Below, in pieces: positions 1 to 10,775 of a stretch of 64,000 bases of DNA (the stretch's first letter is position 1; each line of letters begins with the position of its first letter). The stretch is from Marinobacter excellens HL-55 (GTDB lineage Bacteria > Pseudomonadota > Gammaproteobacteria > Pseudomonadales > Oleiphilaceae), in the NCBI GenBank assembly GCA_001314845.1, contig LJZQ01000003.1, positions 183,259-247,258 of the forward strand, written 5' to 3'. Below the pieces are notes generated by a model. The model made no database searches. It saw nothing but the letters and a program-made list of their open reading frames with translations, and was not told the origin of the DNA. The translations under genes were made by a program, and so were the position numbers.

Positions 1-422
1 TTCTGGAGCTCGTGGGCAAAGACGTTCAGCAATACCTCGGAATCCGAATTGGTGTTGATATGACGAAGGTCCGTCCGGAACAGGTCACTGCTGAGATCAT
101 CCGCGTTGGTCAGGTTACCGTTATGAGCCAGCGTAATGCCATAGGGGCTGTTCACATAGAACGGCTGCGCTTCGGCAGAACTGGAGCTACCAGCGGTTGG
201 ATAGCGGACATGGCCAATCCCGACATTGCCCACCAACCTGCGCATGTGTCGGGTGTGGAACACGTCTCTCACCAGCCCGTTGTCCTTGCGAAGAAAGAAC
301 CGGTCATCCTGAAAGGTCACAATACCCGCCGCATCCTGGCCACGGTGCTGAAGAACGGTCAGTGCATCATAGAGAAGCTGATTGACGTGAGAAGTACTGA
401 CAATACCGACAATGCCGCACAT
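1..422 (-). CDS. purF: Amidophosphoribosyltransferase, N-terminal part (cut by window edge)
   Basis: This is the first 140 residues of the enzyme that transfers the glutamine amide to PRPP, the first committed step of purine synthesis. The protein begins [11 protein letters not shown], so Cys2 is the N-terminal nucleophile of the class II (Ntn) glutaminase domain once Met is removed. [20 protein letters not shown] and AHNGNLTNA are hallmark glutaminase-domain motifs. The reading frame is open to base 1, so the phosphoribosyltransferase domain lies outside the window. It follows cvpA by about 34 bases, the usual cvpA-purF arrangement of gammaproteobacteria, and is probably cotranscribed with it. 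Confidence 0.96.
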   Translation of the reverse strand, partial: MCGIVGIVSTSHVNQLLYDALTVLQHRGQDAAGIVTFQDDRFFLRKDNGLVRDVFHTRHMRRLVGNVGIGHVRYPTAGSSSSAEAQPFYVNSPYGITLAHNGNLTNADDLSSDLFRTDLRHINTNSDSEVLLNVFAHELQ

Positions 423-456
423 GGCTGGAATACTCTCCGAGTGTTAGATCTGAATG

Positions 457-1026
457 TTAACGGGATGCAGGCGCGGGATCTACGCCTTCCTGCTCAATCG
501 ATTCGCCCGGCTCTTCCCAGGCGCCTTCTGCGGGGCCCAGGAATCGGGCAAACTCATCGCCGAACGTGCGGCGAGACCAGTCTTCTACAACCGCAAGACG
601 GTCGATCATGATGGACTCCTTCCACCATGTGTCCTCGGCCAGCGGCGTGTAACGGGTGAATGCAATGGCAACAATAACCACCACCACGCCCCGCAACAGC
701 CCGAAGCCCATACCCAAAACCCGATCGGTGGCTGACAGCCCGGTCGCCCGGACCAGATGACCGATCATGTTGTTAATAATGGCGCCAACAATCAGGGTGC
801 CAAAGAACAGAATTGCGAAGGCCGCTATCAACCTCACCAAAGGTGTCTCAACGGTGGATTCAAGCAACGACTGCATTTGCGGATGGAAGGTGCGCGCGAT
901 GATGAAGGCACCAACCCAGGTCACCAGGGACAGTGCTTCTCGAACAAAACCCCGCTTGAGGCTAATAAGCGTGGATACGGCAATAAGGGCAATGATGACC
1001 CAGTCGATCCAGATCAGCGCTTCCAT
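457..1026 (-). CDS. cvpA: CvpA family membrane protein (colicin V production protein)
   Basis: A 189-residue inner-membrane protein. Four hydrophobic segments can be read, at roughly residues 5-22, 30-46, 63-85 and 100-122, followed by a hydrophilic, acidic C-terminal tail. The N-terminal WIDWVIIALIAVSTLISLKRGFVRE is typical of the CvpA family, with the conserved R-G-F after the first segment. CvpA is known from E. coli as needed for colicin V production and envelope stress tolerance; its molecular function is unsettled. It sits between dedD and purF, the conserved order in this lineage. Start is ATG. Confidence 0.93.
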   Translation of the reverse strand: MEALIWIDWVIIALIAVSTLISLKRGFVREALSLVTWVGAFIIARTFHPQMQSLLESTVETPLVRLIAAFAILFFGTLIVGAIINNMIGHLVRATGLSATDRVLGMGFGLLRGVVVVIVAIAFTRYTPLAEDTWWKESIMIDRLAVVEDWSRRTFGDEFARFLGPAEGAWEEPGESIEQEGVDPAPASR

Positions 1027-1116
1027 GAAAAACCCGATGGAGAAAAGGAAGCGCGAATTCTATCAGGAAACCCGGCGCCACCAAACCGCCAGCCACTCAT
1101 AAATTATAGGGATGAC

Positions 1117-1743
1117 TTACTTTCCACCCGTGGTCACCAGACCGTTCAGTGAAAACTCCTGATCCAGTGCCTTTTTGGCGGTCTCCGCATCGGCTTTGTT
1201 AGCGAATGGACCACTGAACACTCGCGTGAGTGTTGTTTCGCCACGCTCAACTTGTTGCAGGTGCGCGCCAAAACCCATGTCGCGCACATTGTCACGAAGT
1301 CGCCGTGCATTGTCTGCGTTACCAAAGCTGCCTAACTGAACTACCCAGGCACCCTCAAGAGAACGGGAATACTCGGCGGTTTCTTCAACCGGTTCGGGAG
1401 CGGCTTGTTGAACCGGCTCAGGTTGCAGCTCTGCCGATTGCGCCTGGGCCTGTTGCGGAACAGCCTCACCGGCAGACTCAGGCTCTGTGCCCTCAATCAG
1501 ACGAAAGCCCGGTGCAGATTCAGAATCGGGAAGGTCAGATGGCTCAGTCGACATTCCATAATCCGGCCCTTCAGATAAAGGCTCAGCCGGCACATCTACT
1601 TCCGGGAACGGTGGCTCTTCCGGAATGGTAATCGCCCGCGATTCCCGCTCGGAGTGAGGCTCATCAAATATCATGGGCACAAAGATAACAGCCAGAGAGA
1701 CCAGAACCAGCGCACCAATGATCCTTTGCTTCAATCCATTCAC
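1117..1743 (-). CDS. dedD: SPOR-domain cell division protein, DedD-like
   Basis: A 208-residue bitopic membrane protein. A short cytoplasmic N-terminus is followed by one transmembrane helix (about residues 8-25, IIGALVLVSLAVIFVPMIF). A long Pro/Glu/Ala-rich periplasmic linker (about 30-125) leads to a C-terminal SPOR domain (about 130-205, starting GAWVVQLGSFGNADNARRLR). SPOR domains bind denuded septal peptidoglycan, so the protein is expected at the division ring. The start is GTG, with a GGGAG purine run upstream. The position between folC and cvpA is the usual one for dedD. Confidence 0.9.
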   Translation of the reverse strand: MNGLKQRIIGALVLVSLAVIFVPMIFDEPHSERESRAITIPEEPPFPEVDVPAEPLSEGPDYGMSTEPSDLPDSESAPGFRLIEGTEPESAGEAVPQQAQAQSAELQPEPVQQAAPEPVEETAEYSRSLEGAWVVQLGSFGNADNARRLRDNVRDMGFGAHLQQVERGETTLTRVFSGPFANKADAETAKKALDQEFSLNGLVTTGGK

Positions 1744-1842
1744 AAGAGACGGCTCCCTTTTCTGTCAGTTTGATGCTGATACTAACTGTGCGCTTGCACG
1801 AACACAAAGCCGAGCACCCGCCATGGACAAAGTTTAAGAGAC

Positions 1843-3135
1843 TTAGCCTGCCAATCGCTCGCGAGCCTGGGCTACGGTGTAAAAAGACCCGAATACAACG
1901 ATGGTATCGAGATCGGTCGATTCTGCCAGCGCGGCGTCCAGGGCATCATCAACACTGACGACTGCACTGTATCGGTCCAGCCCGCACGCCTGCGCATGGT
2001 CAACCAGGGCATCAGCACCCAGGCCACGAGGTACATCCAGCCCTGCAAACCACCATTGATCCACCACTGGCTGCATCGCGGTCAAAACGCCGGCAATATC
2101 TTTGTCTGCCAGCGCGGCATAGACACCCAGTATTCGTCCCGGCGAAGGTTTCTTTGCAGCCAGCTTGTTGGCGAGCCAACGAGCAGCGTGAGGATTATGC
2201 CCCACATCAACGATCACATCGGGGCCCGTGCGAAGCTGCTCAAAGCGACCCGGCACGGTGAGCGTGCGGACCGCCTCACTAACCACGTCTTTCGACAACT
2301 GCTGTACCAGCTTTCGGCCAAGCACGACGCCCGCGGCCACACTCTCAATCGGCAGGGGTCCAGCAGGCAGCACAATCTGCTCGTTATCCAGCACCAACTC
2401 CAGCGTTGACGGGTCTGACTCAATCGGCTCAATCCGATAGTCCCGCCCGCTCACCTGCAGTTCGACCTTCTGAGCTGCCGCCTGCTGCAATACCGAAGAA
2501 GGTGGCTCAGGATCCGCACAGACGGCGAAGATGCCCCGGCGGAGAATGCCGGCCTTCTCAAATCCGATCACTTCACGATTATCGCCAAGAAAACCGACAT
2601 GGTCGATGTCAATGGACGTAATCACGGCGTAGTCGGCGTCAAGAACATTCACGGCATCCAGACGCCCGCCCAATCCGACTTCCAGCACCCAATCCTCAAC
2701 CCCGGCATCCGCAAAGGCAACGAAGGCAGCCAGAGTTCCAAATTCAAAGTAGGTCAGCGACACCTTGCCCCGGGCCGCTTCCACCCGCTCAAAAGCCGAT
2801 ACCAGGGCCGCGTCAGTAATTTGCTGCCCGTTCAGACGAACCCGCTCGTTGTAGCTCTGCAAATGAGGTGACGTGTAAGCCCCGACGCTACGCCCGGCGG
2901 TTCGCAGTAGCTTTTCGATGGTCGCGACCGTGGTGCCTTTGCCGTTGGTGCCCGCGACGGTGATGATCCGCGCCGCTGGTTTCCGGGGAAACAGCCGGCG
3001 CAAAACCACGAGAACGCGATCAAGGCCAAGATCAATTTCGGTAGGGTGGATGGATTCAAGCCACTGAAGCCAGTGGTCAACGGTAGCGCCGGCCTCCGGA
3101 GAGGCCGGCTTAAGATCAGTGCTGGGAGGCTTCAT
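1843..3135 (-). CDS. folC: Bifunctional dihydrofolate synthase / folylpolyglutamate synthase
   Basis: A Mur-ligase-family enzyme that adds glutamate to dihydropteroate and then extends the polyglutamate tail of folates. The ATP-binding loop is [18 protein letters not shown] near residues 55-70. Further family motifs are [16 protein letters not shown], the DVGHNPHA motif near residue 310, and YAALADKD. I chose the ATG at 3135 (protein begins [10 protein letters not shown]) rather than an upstream in-frame ATG at 3162, because this keeps the overlap with the end of accD to 20 bases. The ribosome binding site is weak, which suggests translational coupling with accD. About 430 residues, normal for the family. 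Confidence 0.95.
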   Translation of the reverse strand: MKPPSTDLKPASPEAGATVDHWLQWLESIHPTEIDLGLDRVLVVLRRLFPRKPAARIITVAGTNGKGTTVATIEKLLRTAGRSVGAYTSPHLQSYNERVRLNGQQITDAALVSAFERVEAARGKVSLTYFEFGTLAAFVAFADAGVEDWVLEVGLGGRLDAVNVLDADYAVITSIDIDHVGFLGDNREVIGFEKAGILRRGIFAVCADPEPPSSVLQQAAAQKVELQVSGRDYRIEPIESDPSTLELVLDNEQIVLPAGPLPIESVAAGVVLGRKLVQQLSKDVVSEAVRTLTVPGRFEQLRTGPDVIVDVGHNPHAARWLANKLAAKKPSPGRILGVYAALADKDIAGVLTAMQPVVDQWWFAGLDVPRGLGADALVDHAQACGLDRYSAVVSVDDALDAALAESTDLDTIVVFGSFYTVAQARERLAG

Positions 3136-4045
3136 CAATATCCGGTTTTTCCGTAATTTCAAATTCTATTGGCGCCTCGGTGCCGGGCTTTTCCTGACCG
3201 GTAAACTTGGCAAGCACATGGGCAATTCGCTCACGCATCTGGTGCCGGTGCAGAATCATATCGATAGCGCCGTGTTCCAGCAAAAACTCACTGCGCTGGA
3301 AACCCTCGGGCAATTTTTCGCGAACAGTCTGCTCAATTACACGTGGGCCGGCAAAACCGATCAAGGCGTAAGGTTCAGCAATGTTAAGGTCGCCAAGCAT
3401 GGCCAGACTGGCCGATACACCACCGAAGACAGGGTCGGTCATCACAGAGATATAGGGAATACCTTCCTGTTTCATCCGTTCAAGTACCGCGGCGGTCTTG
3501 GACATCTGCATCAGCGACAGAATCGCCTCTTGCATTCGAGCGCCACCACTGGCTGAAAAACAAACGAGTGGAATCCGATGCTCCAGCGACACGTTCGCCG
3601 CCTGAACAAACTTCTCACCAACCACCTGCCCCATCGAGCCGCCCAGAAAGTTGAATTCGAAGGCGCAAGCCACTAGCGGAACACCCATGGTGGTGCCCCT
3701 CATGGCGATCAGCGCATCTTTCTCTCCGGTGGCCTTTTGCGCAGCTGACAAACGGTCTTTGTAGCGCTTGCTGTCCTTGAACTTGAGCCTGTCCCAAGGT
3801 TCCAGATCGGCTGCAATTTCTTCCCGACCGTCCTTGTCGAGGAAGATATCCAGACGACGACGGGCATTTACCCGAAGATGGTGGTTGCACTTCGGGCAGA
3901 CATCGAGGTTTTTCTCAAGCTCCGGCTTATACAGAAACGCGCCGCACTTCGGGCATTTCTTCCACAACCCTTCCGGTACTCCGGTGCGCTGCCGAGATTC
4001 CGAGCGAATTTTGCTCGGCATAATTTTATCAAGCCAGTTACTCAT
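3116..4045 (-). CDS. accD: Acetyl-CoA carboxylase carboxyltransferase subunit beta
   Basis: A 309-residue subunit that pairs with AccA to move the carboxyl group from biotin to acetyl-CoA, giving malonyl-CoA for fatty acid synthesis. An N-terminal four-cysteine zinc ribbon is clear: Cys31, Cys34, Cys50 and Cys53 in CPKCGAFL and CPKCNHH. The crotonase-like carboxyltransferase core follows, with [19 protein letters not shown] and the [15 protein letters not shown] region. It lies between trpA and folC, the usual Pseudomonas/Marinobacter order, with a 38-base gap to trpA. Confidence 0.97.
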   Translation of the reverse strand: MSNWLDKIMPSKIRSESRQRTGVPEGLWKKCPKCGAFLYKPELEKNLDVCPKCNHHLRVNARRRLDIFLDKDGREEIAADLEPWDRLKFKDSKRYKDRLSAAQKATGEKDALIAMRGTTMGVPLVACAFEFNFLGGSMGQVVGEKFVQAANVSLEHRIPLVCFSASGGARMQEAILSLMQMSKTAAVLERMKQEGIPYISVMTDPVFGGVSASLAMLGDLNIAEPYALIGFAGPRVIEQTVREKLPEGFQRSEFLLEHGAIDMILHRHQMRERIAHVLAKFTGQEKPGTEAPIEFEITEKPDIDEASQH

Positions 4046-4083
4046 GCTCTCATCCTGTCCTTTGATGCCTGGATGCGTGCCGC

Positions 4084-4896
4084 TCAGGACGCCGGGCTGT
4101 CCATGGCTACACGCATCGGGTGCAACAGATCCGTCAGCGCCTTGTTGAGGGCATCGGGATCTGCCTGATGTCGGGCTATTGTATCGACCAGTACACTTCC
4201 AACAATTACACCATCGGATACTCTGCTAATCGCTGCGGCGGTGTCAGCGTCCCGGATACCAAAGCCAACACCAACCGGCAACGCCATAATCTCGCGGATA
4301 TGCGCTACTTTCTGTGCCACTTCATCCACGTTGATCGTTGCCGAACCGGTCACACCCTTGATAGAAACATAGTACACATAACCAGAAGAGTGTTCGCTGA
4401 TCGCCTTAATGCGTTCATCCGTTGTCGTCGGTGCCATCAAAAAAATCGGATCCAGATTCCGCGCTGCAAACAGGGGCGCCACTTCGTCCGCTTCTTCATA
4501 AGGCAAATCAACGGTCAACACACCATCCACACCTGCATCGGCTGCCGCATCGGCAAAGGCCTCGTAACCCATAGCCACCATTGGGTTGAGGTAGCCCATC
4601 AATACGATGGGGGTCGCATCGTCGGTTTTACGGAACTCTTTAACCATGGCAATTACCTGACGCAGCGTGGTGCCGTGGACCAGTGCCCGCTCACAAGCAA
4701 GCTGGATAACCGGACCATCGGCCATGGGGTCTGAGAAAGGCACGCCCAGCTCGATGATATCGGCACCGGCCTTGACCAGCGTATGCATCAGACCAACACT
4801 CTGGTCAGGGTGTGGATCACCCGCGGTAATATAAGGGATCAGGGCTTTGCGGCCCTGATCTTTCAGCGATTTCATTACACCTTCAATTCGGCTCAT
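4084..4896 (-). CDS. trpA: Tryptophan synthase alpha chain
   Basis: A 270-residue TIM-barrel subunit that cleaves indole-3-glycerol phosphate to indole and glyceraldehyde 3-phosphate. The catalytic pair is visible: Glu49 in [13 protein letters not shown] and Asp60 in DPMADGP. The phosphate-binding [12 protein letters not shown] stretch is present near residue 213. It follows trpB with a 17-base gap and should form the alpha2beta2 complex that channels indole. In Pseudomonas aeruginosa trpBA lie elsewhere under TrpI; here they stay with trpF. Confidence 0.97.
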   Translation of the reverse strand: MSRIEGVMKSLKDQGRKALIPYITAGDPHPDQSVGLMHTLVKAGADIIELGVPFSDPMADGPVIQLACERALVHGTTLRQVIAMVKEFRKTDDATPIVLMGYLNPMVAMGYEAFADAAADAGVDGVLTVDLPYEEADEVAPLFAARNLDPIFLMAPTTTDERIKAISEHSSGYVYYVSIKGVTGSATINVDEVAQKVAHIREIMALPVGVGFGIRDADTAAAISRVSDGVIVGSVLVDTIARHQADPDALNKALTDLLHPMRVAMDSPAS

Positions 4897-4913
4897 GCCT
4901 AGTCCTGCTACCT

Positions 4914-6134
4914 TCAGATTTCAATGCCATCGAGCTGGGCAATGGTATGGATATCCTTGTCACCGCGACCGGATATGTTGATAACGATCATTTTGTCTTT
5001 GTCCATGGTCGCGGCCAGTTTTACGGCATAGGCAACGGCATGAGCCGTTTCCAGAGCCGGCATGATGCCCTCTATCTGAGTCAGCATGCGGAAACCGTCG
5101 AGCGCTTCTTCATCAGTCACAGACACGTAGTGAGCACGGCCAATGTCTTTCAACCAGGAATGCTCCGGGCCCACGCCTGGATAATCCAGGCCGGCACTGA
5201 CCGAATGGGTCGCGGCGATCTGGCCGTTCTCATCTTCCATCAGGTAAGTCCGGTTGCCGTGCAATACACCGGGGCGACCGGCACAAAGCGGCGCCGCATG
5301 CTGACCGGTTTCTATACCCAGACCACCTGCTTCAACGCCATACAACTCAACCGTCTCATCGGCCAGGAACGGGTGGAACATGCCGATGGCATTGGAACCA
5401 CCGCCCACGCAGGCAACCAGTGCATCGGGCAGCTTGCCTGCCTGCTCCAGTGCCTGGCGACGGGTTTCACGACCAATCACTGACTGGAAATCCCTCACCA
5501 ACAACGGATACGGATGAGGACCTGCGACTGTGCCGATGATGTAGAAGGTATCGTCAACATTGGCTACCCAATCCCGCATGGCATCGTTCATGGCGTCTTT
5601 GAGTGTTTTGGTGCCGCTCTGAACGGCGTGAACCGTCGCGCCCAGCAACTTCATCCGATACACGTTCAGGGACTGTCGCTTGACGTCTTCAGCACCCATA
5701 AAAACATGGCATTCAAGACCGAGACGCGCACACACCGTGGCCGTGGCAACTCCATGCTGACCGGCTCCGGTTTCTGCAATGATGCGTTTTTTACCCAAAA
5801 AACTGGCCAGCAGAGCCTGACCAATCGTGTTGTTCACCTTGTGCGCGCCAGTGTGATTGAGGTCTTCACGCTTGAGCCAGATTTGGGCACCACCGGCCTT
5901 TTTGGTTAACCGCTCAGCGAAATAAAGCGGACTCGGCCGGCCCACGTAATCCGCCAAATCCTTGTCAAACGTGGCCTGGAATTCGGCATCGTCTTTCAGC
6001 CGAAGGTATTCTTTTTCCAGCGTCATCAGCGAGTCTATCAGCGTTTCCGATACAAATCGGCCGCCGAAGGCACCAAAGTGACCTCTCGCATCCGGAAGCG
6101 CCTTCAACATTTCTTCAGTTAGTTTTACAGACAC
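4914..6134 (-). CDS. trpB: Tryptophan synthase beta chain
   Basis: A 406-residue PLP enzyme that condenses indole with serine to give tryptophan. The PLP Schiff-base lysine is Lys99 in [11 protein letters not shown]. The GGGSNAIG phosphate-binding loop lies near residue 243, and the C-terminal GRGDKDIHT is typical. The start is a GTG at 6134 behind an AAGAGG ribosome binding site. It overlaps the last 20 bases of trpF, which points to coupled translation. The length matches the TrpB1 type. Confidence 0.97.
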   Translation of the reverse strand: MSVKLTEEMLKALPDARGHFGAFGGRFVSETLIDSLMTLEKEYLRLKDDAEFQATFDKDLADYVGRPSPLYFAERLTKKAGGAQIWLKREDLNHTGAHKVNNTIGQALLASFLGKKRIIAETGAGQHGVATATVCARLGLECHVFMGAEDVKRQSLNVYRMKLLGATVHAVQSGTKTLKDAMNDAMRDWVANVDDTFYIIGTVAGPHPYPLLVRDFQSVIGRETRRQALEQAGKLPDALVACVGGGSNAIGMFHPFLADETVELYGVEAGGLGIETGQHAAPLCAGRPGVLHGNRTYLMEDENGQIAATHSVSAGLDYPGVGPEHSWLKDIGRAHYVSVTDEEALDGFRMLTQIEGIMPALETAHAVAYAVKLAATMDKDKMIVINISGRGDKDIHTIAQLDGIEI

Positions 6135-6747
6135 GGTGAACCTCTTTCATAAAGTCGGATAGTTTGGTGGCGTCTTTCTTGCCCTTACTCTGCTCCACCC
6201 CTCCGCTAACGTCTACAGCCCATGGCCTGACTTGTTCAATGGCGGAGGCTACGTTAGCAGAAGACAACCCACCGGCCAATATAAGCGGCAATGGACGTTC
6301 GTCGGGGATCAGGGCCCAGTTAAATGACTGGCCTGTTCCGCCATAGCGCTCAGGGTCCCAAGCATCAACCAACAAACCTGCAGCATCGCGAAAATCATCG
6401 AACGCCCGCTCGATCTGACCGGGCTCACGCACTCTGACCGCCTTGATCCAGCGCCGCTGAAAGCTGTCGCAAAATCCGGGATCCTCGTCACCATGAAACT
6501 GAAGCAAATCAAGGGGGACGGCCTGCAGCACGCTTTCTACAAAGCTACGATCGGGGTTTACGAACAGCCCGGTTACCGTCACGAAAGCCGGAATTCTTGC
6601 GACCAACGACCTGGCTTGGTCGAGTGTGACAGCGCGAGGGCTGGGCTCATAAAACACCAGGCCGACTGCATTTGCACCCGATGCGATCGCTGCATCTATG
6701 TCTTCAGGCCGGGTAAGGCCGCAAATCTTGACGCGGGTGCCCATCAT
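6115..6747 (-). CDS. trpF: Phosphoribosylanthranilate isomerase
   Basis: A 210-residue TIM-barrel enzyme that performs the Amadori rearrangement of phosphoribosylanthranilate in tryptophan synthesis. The N-terminal [12 protein letters not shown] carries the catalytic Cys9, and [15 protein letters not shown] near the C-terminus carries the catalytic Asp. Two adjacent ATG codons (6747 and 6744) could start it. The first overlaps the truA stop in an ATGA-like junction, suggesting coupling to truA. The truA-trpF-trpB order is common in this group. Confidence 0.96.
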   Translation of the reverse strand: MMGTRVKICGLTRPEDIDAAIASGANAVGLVFYEPSPRAVTLDQARSLVARIPAFVTVTGLFVNPDRSFVESVLQAVPLDLLQFHGDEDPGFCDSFQRRWIKAVRVREPGQIERAFDDFRDAAGLLVDAWDPERYGGTGQSFNWALIPDERPLPLILAGGLSSANVASAIEQVRPWAVDVSGGVEQSKGKKDATKLSDFMKEVHRVCKTN

Positions 6748-7649
6748 ATCGATGCCGGTTGTTTAGGGTGGATGTATGACGGTTTAACAGGAAGGTTATC
6801 ATCCCTCTCAAACCACGGGCTGACAAAGCTTGGTCCACACAGGGCCTGAGGAATTCCATAATGCTCAGGGTACCCGACATCGACCAGATACAGCCCGCAA
6901 GGCGGCGCCGTAACACCTGCGAGTTTGCGATCCTTCTGGGCCAGCACCTCGGCAATCCAGCACTCCGACTCCTTTCCGGTACCGACTGCCATCAAGGCAC
7001 CAGCGATATTGCGGACCATATGATGCAAAAACGCGTTTGCCTGCACATCTATTACGACAAAGTCGCCGCATCGGGTTACCGAAATGCTTTCCATAAAGCG
7101 AATGGGTGTTCGGGACTGGCAGCCGGCGGCTCTGAACGATGAAAAATCGTGCTCGCCAACCAATGCCTGAGCCGATTTATGCATGCGGCCGACATCCAGG
7201 GGCCGGAAGTTCCAGGTCACCTGCCCGCGCTGTATTCCAGGCCTGACCGGCTTATTATAAATCACATAGCGATAGCGACGGTAAACTGCGGAAAAGCGGG
7301 CGTGAAAATCGCCGACAGCATTGCCTGCCCAATGTACGGCAATATCATCGGGTAGCGCAGTATTCATGCCCATTACCCAGGAGCGCATGTTCCTTACGGA
7401 CGATGCGTCAAAATGGGCAATCTGGAAACTGGAATGAACCCTTGCATCGGTGCGACCGGCACACACCAGATCCACCGGATGATCCGCCACCTTTGCCACC
7501 GCTTTGGTGAGCTCGCCCTGTACCGAACGAACACCACTTTTTTGATGCTGCCAGCCGTGAAAGCGTCGCCCATCGTATTCAAAAATGATCACGACCCGGC
7601 CGTTGCCGATCGCATTATCTGTGGTCAAAGGTTGAGGGCTAAGAAACAA
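6744..7649 (-). CDS. truA: tRNA pseudouridine(38-40) synthase TruA
   Basis: Isomerises uridines at positions 38-40 of tRNA anticodon stems. The catalytic aspartate is in [11 protein letters not shown] (Asp68 as numbered here). [12 protein letters not shown] near the N-terminus and [11 protein letters not shown] further on are family signatures. At 301 residues it is slightly longer than E. coli TruA because of its N-terminus. The only start found upstream of the conserved core is a TTG at 7649 with no convincing ribosome binding site, so the exact start is uncertain. It leads the trpFBA-accD-folC run. Confidence 0.93.
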   Translation of the reverse strand: MFLSPQPLTTDNAIGNGRVVIIFEYDGRRFHGWQHQKSGVRSVQGELTKAVAKVADHPVDLVCAGRTDARVHSSFQIAHFDASSVRNMRSWVMGMNTALPDDIAVHWAGNAVGDFHARFSAVYRRYRYVIYNKPVRPGIQRGQVTWNFRPLDVGRMHKSAQALVGEHDFSSFRAAGCQSRTPIRFMESISVTRCGDFVVIDVQANAFLHHMVRNIAGALMAVGTGKESECWIAEVLAQKDRKLAGVTAPPCGLYLVDVGYPEHYGIPQALCGPSFVSPWFERDDNLPVKPSYIHPKQPASI

Positions 7650-7682
7650 AAGTCGATCCGCTGAAAGTGTCTGCTTAAAAAC

Positions 7683-7710
7683 AAAGCGCCGGCCATCTGG
7701 CCGGCGCTTT
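7683..7710 (-). terminator. Rho-independent terminator downstream of fimV
   Basis: A perfect 12-base stem (AAAGCGCCGGCC paired with GGCCGGCGCTTT) closes a four-base loop. On the minus strand it is followed by a GTTTTT tract. It lies 27 bases past the fimV stop and separates fimV from the truA operon. Confidence 0.85.
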
Positions 7711-7736
7711 TGCCGTTATCACGAGATTATAACGGA

Positions 7737-10700
7737 TCAGGAAAGGTTTTTAAGGAGTTCCTTGGCTTCCGCCATTTGCTCTTCATCACCTTCCAATGCG
7801 ACTTCTTCGAGAATATCCCGCGCGCCGTCACTGTCACCCATCTCTATATAGGCACGGGCCAGGTCAAGCTTGGTAGCAGCTTCGTCGGTTCCCGCCAGGA
7901 AGTCGAAATCGTCTTCCTCACCCAGATCGTTCTCATCGATATCAAGCGCAGAGTTTTGCTCAGGCTTTTCATCCAGAGCTTCTGACGCCAGAGGTACAAG
8001 ATCGTCATCCTCGTCGGACTCTGCCACTGGCTCGCTTTCAGCATCAGCAAGAAGGTCTTCAGGGCTTTCCTGATCGAGACGATCCGTATCTTCGTGACCG
8101 GCTTCGCTCAGTGTGTCCTCAAGCCCGAGCTCCTCATCCAGCGACTTTTCGTTCTGCTCAAGCTCTGACGGCAGCTCAGTTTCCGAAAACTCTTCCATCA
8201 GGGCCAGATCCTCATCGGAGACGTCCAGCTCGAGATCGTCCAGGGTCGACTCGTCAAGATTTAATCCTTCAGGCTCGTCGTCTTCGCCGGCTACTTTGTC
8301 CAGTTCAGCGTCCAGCTCGTCGAGGAAAGACTCGTCAAGCACATCATCAGACTCCAGATCGTCATCAAGACCAGAGACGGTTTCCATTTCTGTCTCAGGC
8401 TTCGCTTCGGCCTCTCCTTCAACATCAGTCCCGGACTGGGCTTCTGCAGGTTTTACCGCTTCGTCTTCGTCCAGAGCAGACTCAAAATCAAAACTGAAGT
8501 CATCGTCGTCCGTCTTCGGTGACTCCGAATCTTCCAGATCCATCTCGAACGACGAAAAGTCCGATTCTTCGACTTCTTTCTCGTCTTCCGCACCAACAGA
8601 ATCAGACTTGTCCAGCAACGAGAGATCATACTCGATCAGGTCGTCCGGGGAATCCGTCTCCTCTGCCACGTCAGATTCGAGCTCACCAAATTCATTCTCG
8701 ATCTCAGGCTCTTCGCTGGCATCAAACTGATCCGCCTTCTGATCGTCATTCAGTTTCCAGTCATCCTCCAGGGGCTCGTCTTCCAAAGTGTCACGACTGC
8801 CAAAAGAATCTGAGCGCAACTGAGACTCGAGGTCGTCAATGCTTGGCATGGATTCGGCTTCAGCCAGGCGCTCACGAAGGGCGTTGGCTTCAGCAATTGC
8901 GGCACCATCATCCAACGCCTCAATCTCGCCAAACTGCTTCTCGAACGACACCCTGTCCTGATTGTCTGCGTACACACCCAAAAGCTTCAGCCGCAGATCT
9001 GTTCGGCTCGGCTCACGGGAGATCGCGGTTTCAAGAACCTGAGCAGCCTGATCGTGACGACCGTAGGCGATGTAAGTGTCGGCTTCAGCTAACGCATCTT
9101 CGGATTCGTCATGGTCCGCCGACTCTTCGCCCAGATCCAGGTTAAAGGCGTCATGCTCACCGCCCTCGTCACTGTTCAACTGGTCATAGAAAGCCTTTTC
9201 ACGGTTGGCGTTGCGACGTGCCATCAGCAGCAGTAACAGCAGCAAGAGTACTAGACCACCACCCAGAGCAATCTGATACACCGGGTTGCCGGTAATGGCA
9301 TCAATCACGTTGCCCGGGAAGCCCTTATCAGCAGCTGGCGGCGCTATGGGCTGCGTTTGCTGCTTTGGCTGTTCCGCGGCTGGAGCGGGTGCGGCCACCA
9401 CTTCAGGCTCCGCTGCTTCAGATTCTGCCTGATCGGCCTCGGTCATATCGTCATCAGAACCAACATCTACCTCAGCGGCCTGTTCGCCTTCAGACGGAAC
9501 ATCCTCCGATTCGGCCAGCAGAGCACCTTCCTCTTCGGCTAACTGCTCAGGCTCACCAGCATCGTCACCGACCAATTCGTTTTGCCCATCGATGGGTGCC
9601 GTTAACTCAGACTCAGCACTTTCGTCTAGCTCCGACTCCGCCAAGTCCGTATCTTCTGGAGACGAACCCTGCATTTCGGCCAGCTGGGTGTTTTTCAATT
9701 CCAGCAAACGCTGCAGCGTGGACACCTGGTCCTGCAGATCCTCCAACCGGCTGTTCAGTTCTTCGTTTTCACGCCGGGTTGCTTCAAGCTCTTCCCGCGC
9801 CACGGCAGAGCCTGCGTCGGTGCCGCCGGGCAGATCGCCATCACCGCCGGCTGAACCACCCTCTTCAGTATCCCGGCTCTCGCCATCCGCCACCAGCAGT
9901 CGCAACTCATCTCCACTAGAAGCAGCCTGCACGGGCGCTTGCGCAGCATCTGAATCAGCTGTGCGGGTTGCATCTACTGTGCGCGCCTGGTTTTGCTGAT
10001 TCTGCTGGGCCACCGCCGCATTAGCCTGAGCCCTACTACGGCTTTGAATCTGGTCCATGGTCGGAATACGCAACACTTCACCGCGCTTGAGGCGATTGAT
10101 GTTGCCGCCGATAAAGGCATTCGGATTCTGATCCTGCAGCGCCAACATCACCTGCTGCATCGACACCGAATCATCCGGGCGAACTCGCTGGGCAATGGTC
10201 CAGAGCGTATCCGACGGCCCGGTCGGGCCAAAACTGCTGGCCTGATAACCGCCAGCCAATGAGCTTTCTGCCTGGGCCTGACGACGAACTGATTCCTGGC
10301 TTCGGGCCGCAGGCTGCGCAGAACTTGCGGGTGCTGTGGGGGCATTGACCTGCTCCCTGACGCCCGAATCCTCAGCGTATACCGGCGGATCGACAAGTAC
10401 CGCGTATTCCCGCATCAACCGACCATTCGGCCAGGTCAATTCGAGCAGGAAATTCAGATAAGGCTCCCGCAGTGGTTCGCTGGAAGACACGTTTACAACG
10501 AGTGTGCCGTCTGTACCGGTAACAACCTCAAACCTCAATCTGCTCAGAAACTGGTGGCGATCAATGCCTACCCGCTCGTAGGCAGCTGCCGGTGCGACAT
10601 TAACAAATACATCACCGGGATCTACACCACGACTTTCACGGAGAGATATTTCCGCATCCAGAGGCTCATTCAGCCAGGACTGTAGTTCAATTTCACCTAG

Positions 10701-10775
10701 GCCAAGGGCCTGAGCGACGCCTGAACCGAGTCCTCCTGCCAGCGCCATGGCAACCGCAAGCTTGCGTACCTTCAT
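7737..10775 (-). CDS. fimV: FimV/HubP family polar hub protein
   Basis: A 1012-residue single-pass inner-membrane protein. Residues 1-23 form a signal sequence. The FimV N-terminal domain follows (about 24-130, GLGEIELQSWLNEPLDAEI). A LysM peptidoglycan-binding domain spans about 187-240 (DTLWTIAQRV to RGEVLRIP), then a coiled coil (about 330-365). One transmembrane helix lies near 500-520 (LVLLLLLLLLMARRN). A very acidic cytoplasmic region carries a TPR-like segment near 560-610 and the conserved FimV C-terminal domain, DLARAYIEMGDSDGARDILEEV. In Pseudomonas FimV organises polar type IV pili, c-di-GMP/cAMP signalling and type II secretion. PilZ and GspA/GspB are also encoded in this window. 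Confidence 0.95.
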   Translation of the reverse strand: MKVRKLAVAMALAGGLGSGVAQALGLGEIELQSWLNEPLDAEISLRESRGVDPGDVFVNVAPAAAYERVGIDRHQFLSRLRFEVVTGTDGTLVVNVSSSEPLREPYLNFLLELTWPNGRLMREYAVLVDPPVYAEDSGVREQVNAPTAPASSAQPAARSQESVRRQAQAESSLAGGYQASSFGPTGPSDTLWTIAQRVRPDDSVSMQQVMLALQDQNPNAFIGGNINRLKRGEVLRIPTMDQIQSRSRAQANAAVAQQNQQNQARTVDATRTADSDAAQAPVQAASSGDELRLLVADGESRDTEEGGSAGGDGDLPGGTDAGSAVAREELEATRRENEELNSRLEDLQDQVSTLQRLLELKNTQLAEMQGSSPEDTDLAESELDESAESELTAPIDGQNELVGDDAGEPEQLAEEEGALLAESEDVPSEGEQAAEVDVGSDDDMTEADQAESEAAEPEVVAAPAPAAEQPKQQTQPIAPPAADKGFPGNVIDAITGNPVYQIALGGGLVLLLLLLLLMARRNANREKAFYDQLNSDEGGEHDAFNLDLGEESADHDESEDALAEADTYIAYGRHDQAAQVLETAISREPSRTDLRLKLLGVYADNQDRVSFEKQFGEIEALDDGAAIAEANALRERLAEAESMPSIDDLESQLRSDSFGSRDTLEDEPLEDDWKLNDDQKADQFDASEEPEIENEFGELESDVAEETDSPDDLIEYDLSLLDKSDSVGAEDEKEVEESDFSSFEMDLEDSESPKTDDDDFSFDFESALDEDEAVKPAEAQSGTDVEGEAEAKPETEMETVSGLDDDLESDDVLDESFLDELDAELDKVAGEDDEPEGLNLDESTLDDLELDVSDEDLALMEEFSETELPSELEQNEKSLDEELGLEDTLSEAGHEDTDRLDQESPEDLLADAESEPVAESDEDDDLVPLASEALDEKPEQNSALDIDENDLGEEDDFDFLAGTDEAATKLDLARAYIEMGDSDGARDILEEVALEGDEEQMAEAKELLKNLS

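Noticed and set aside
8111..9145. Several Ser-rich or Arg/Pro-rich plus-strand frames opposite fimV
   Set aside because: Complement of Glu/Asp-rich codons of the acidic FimV region produces Ser- and Pro-rich nonsense.
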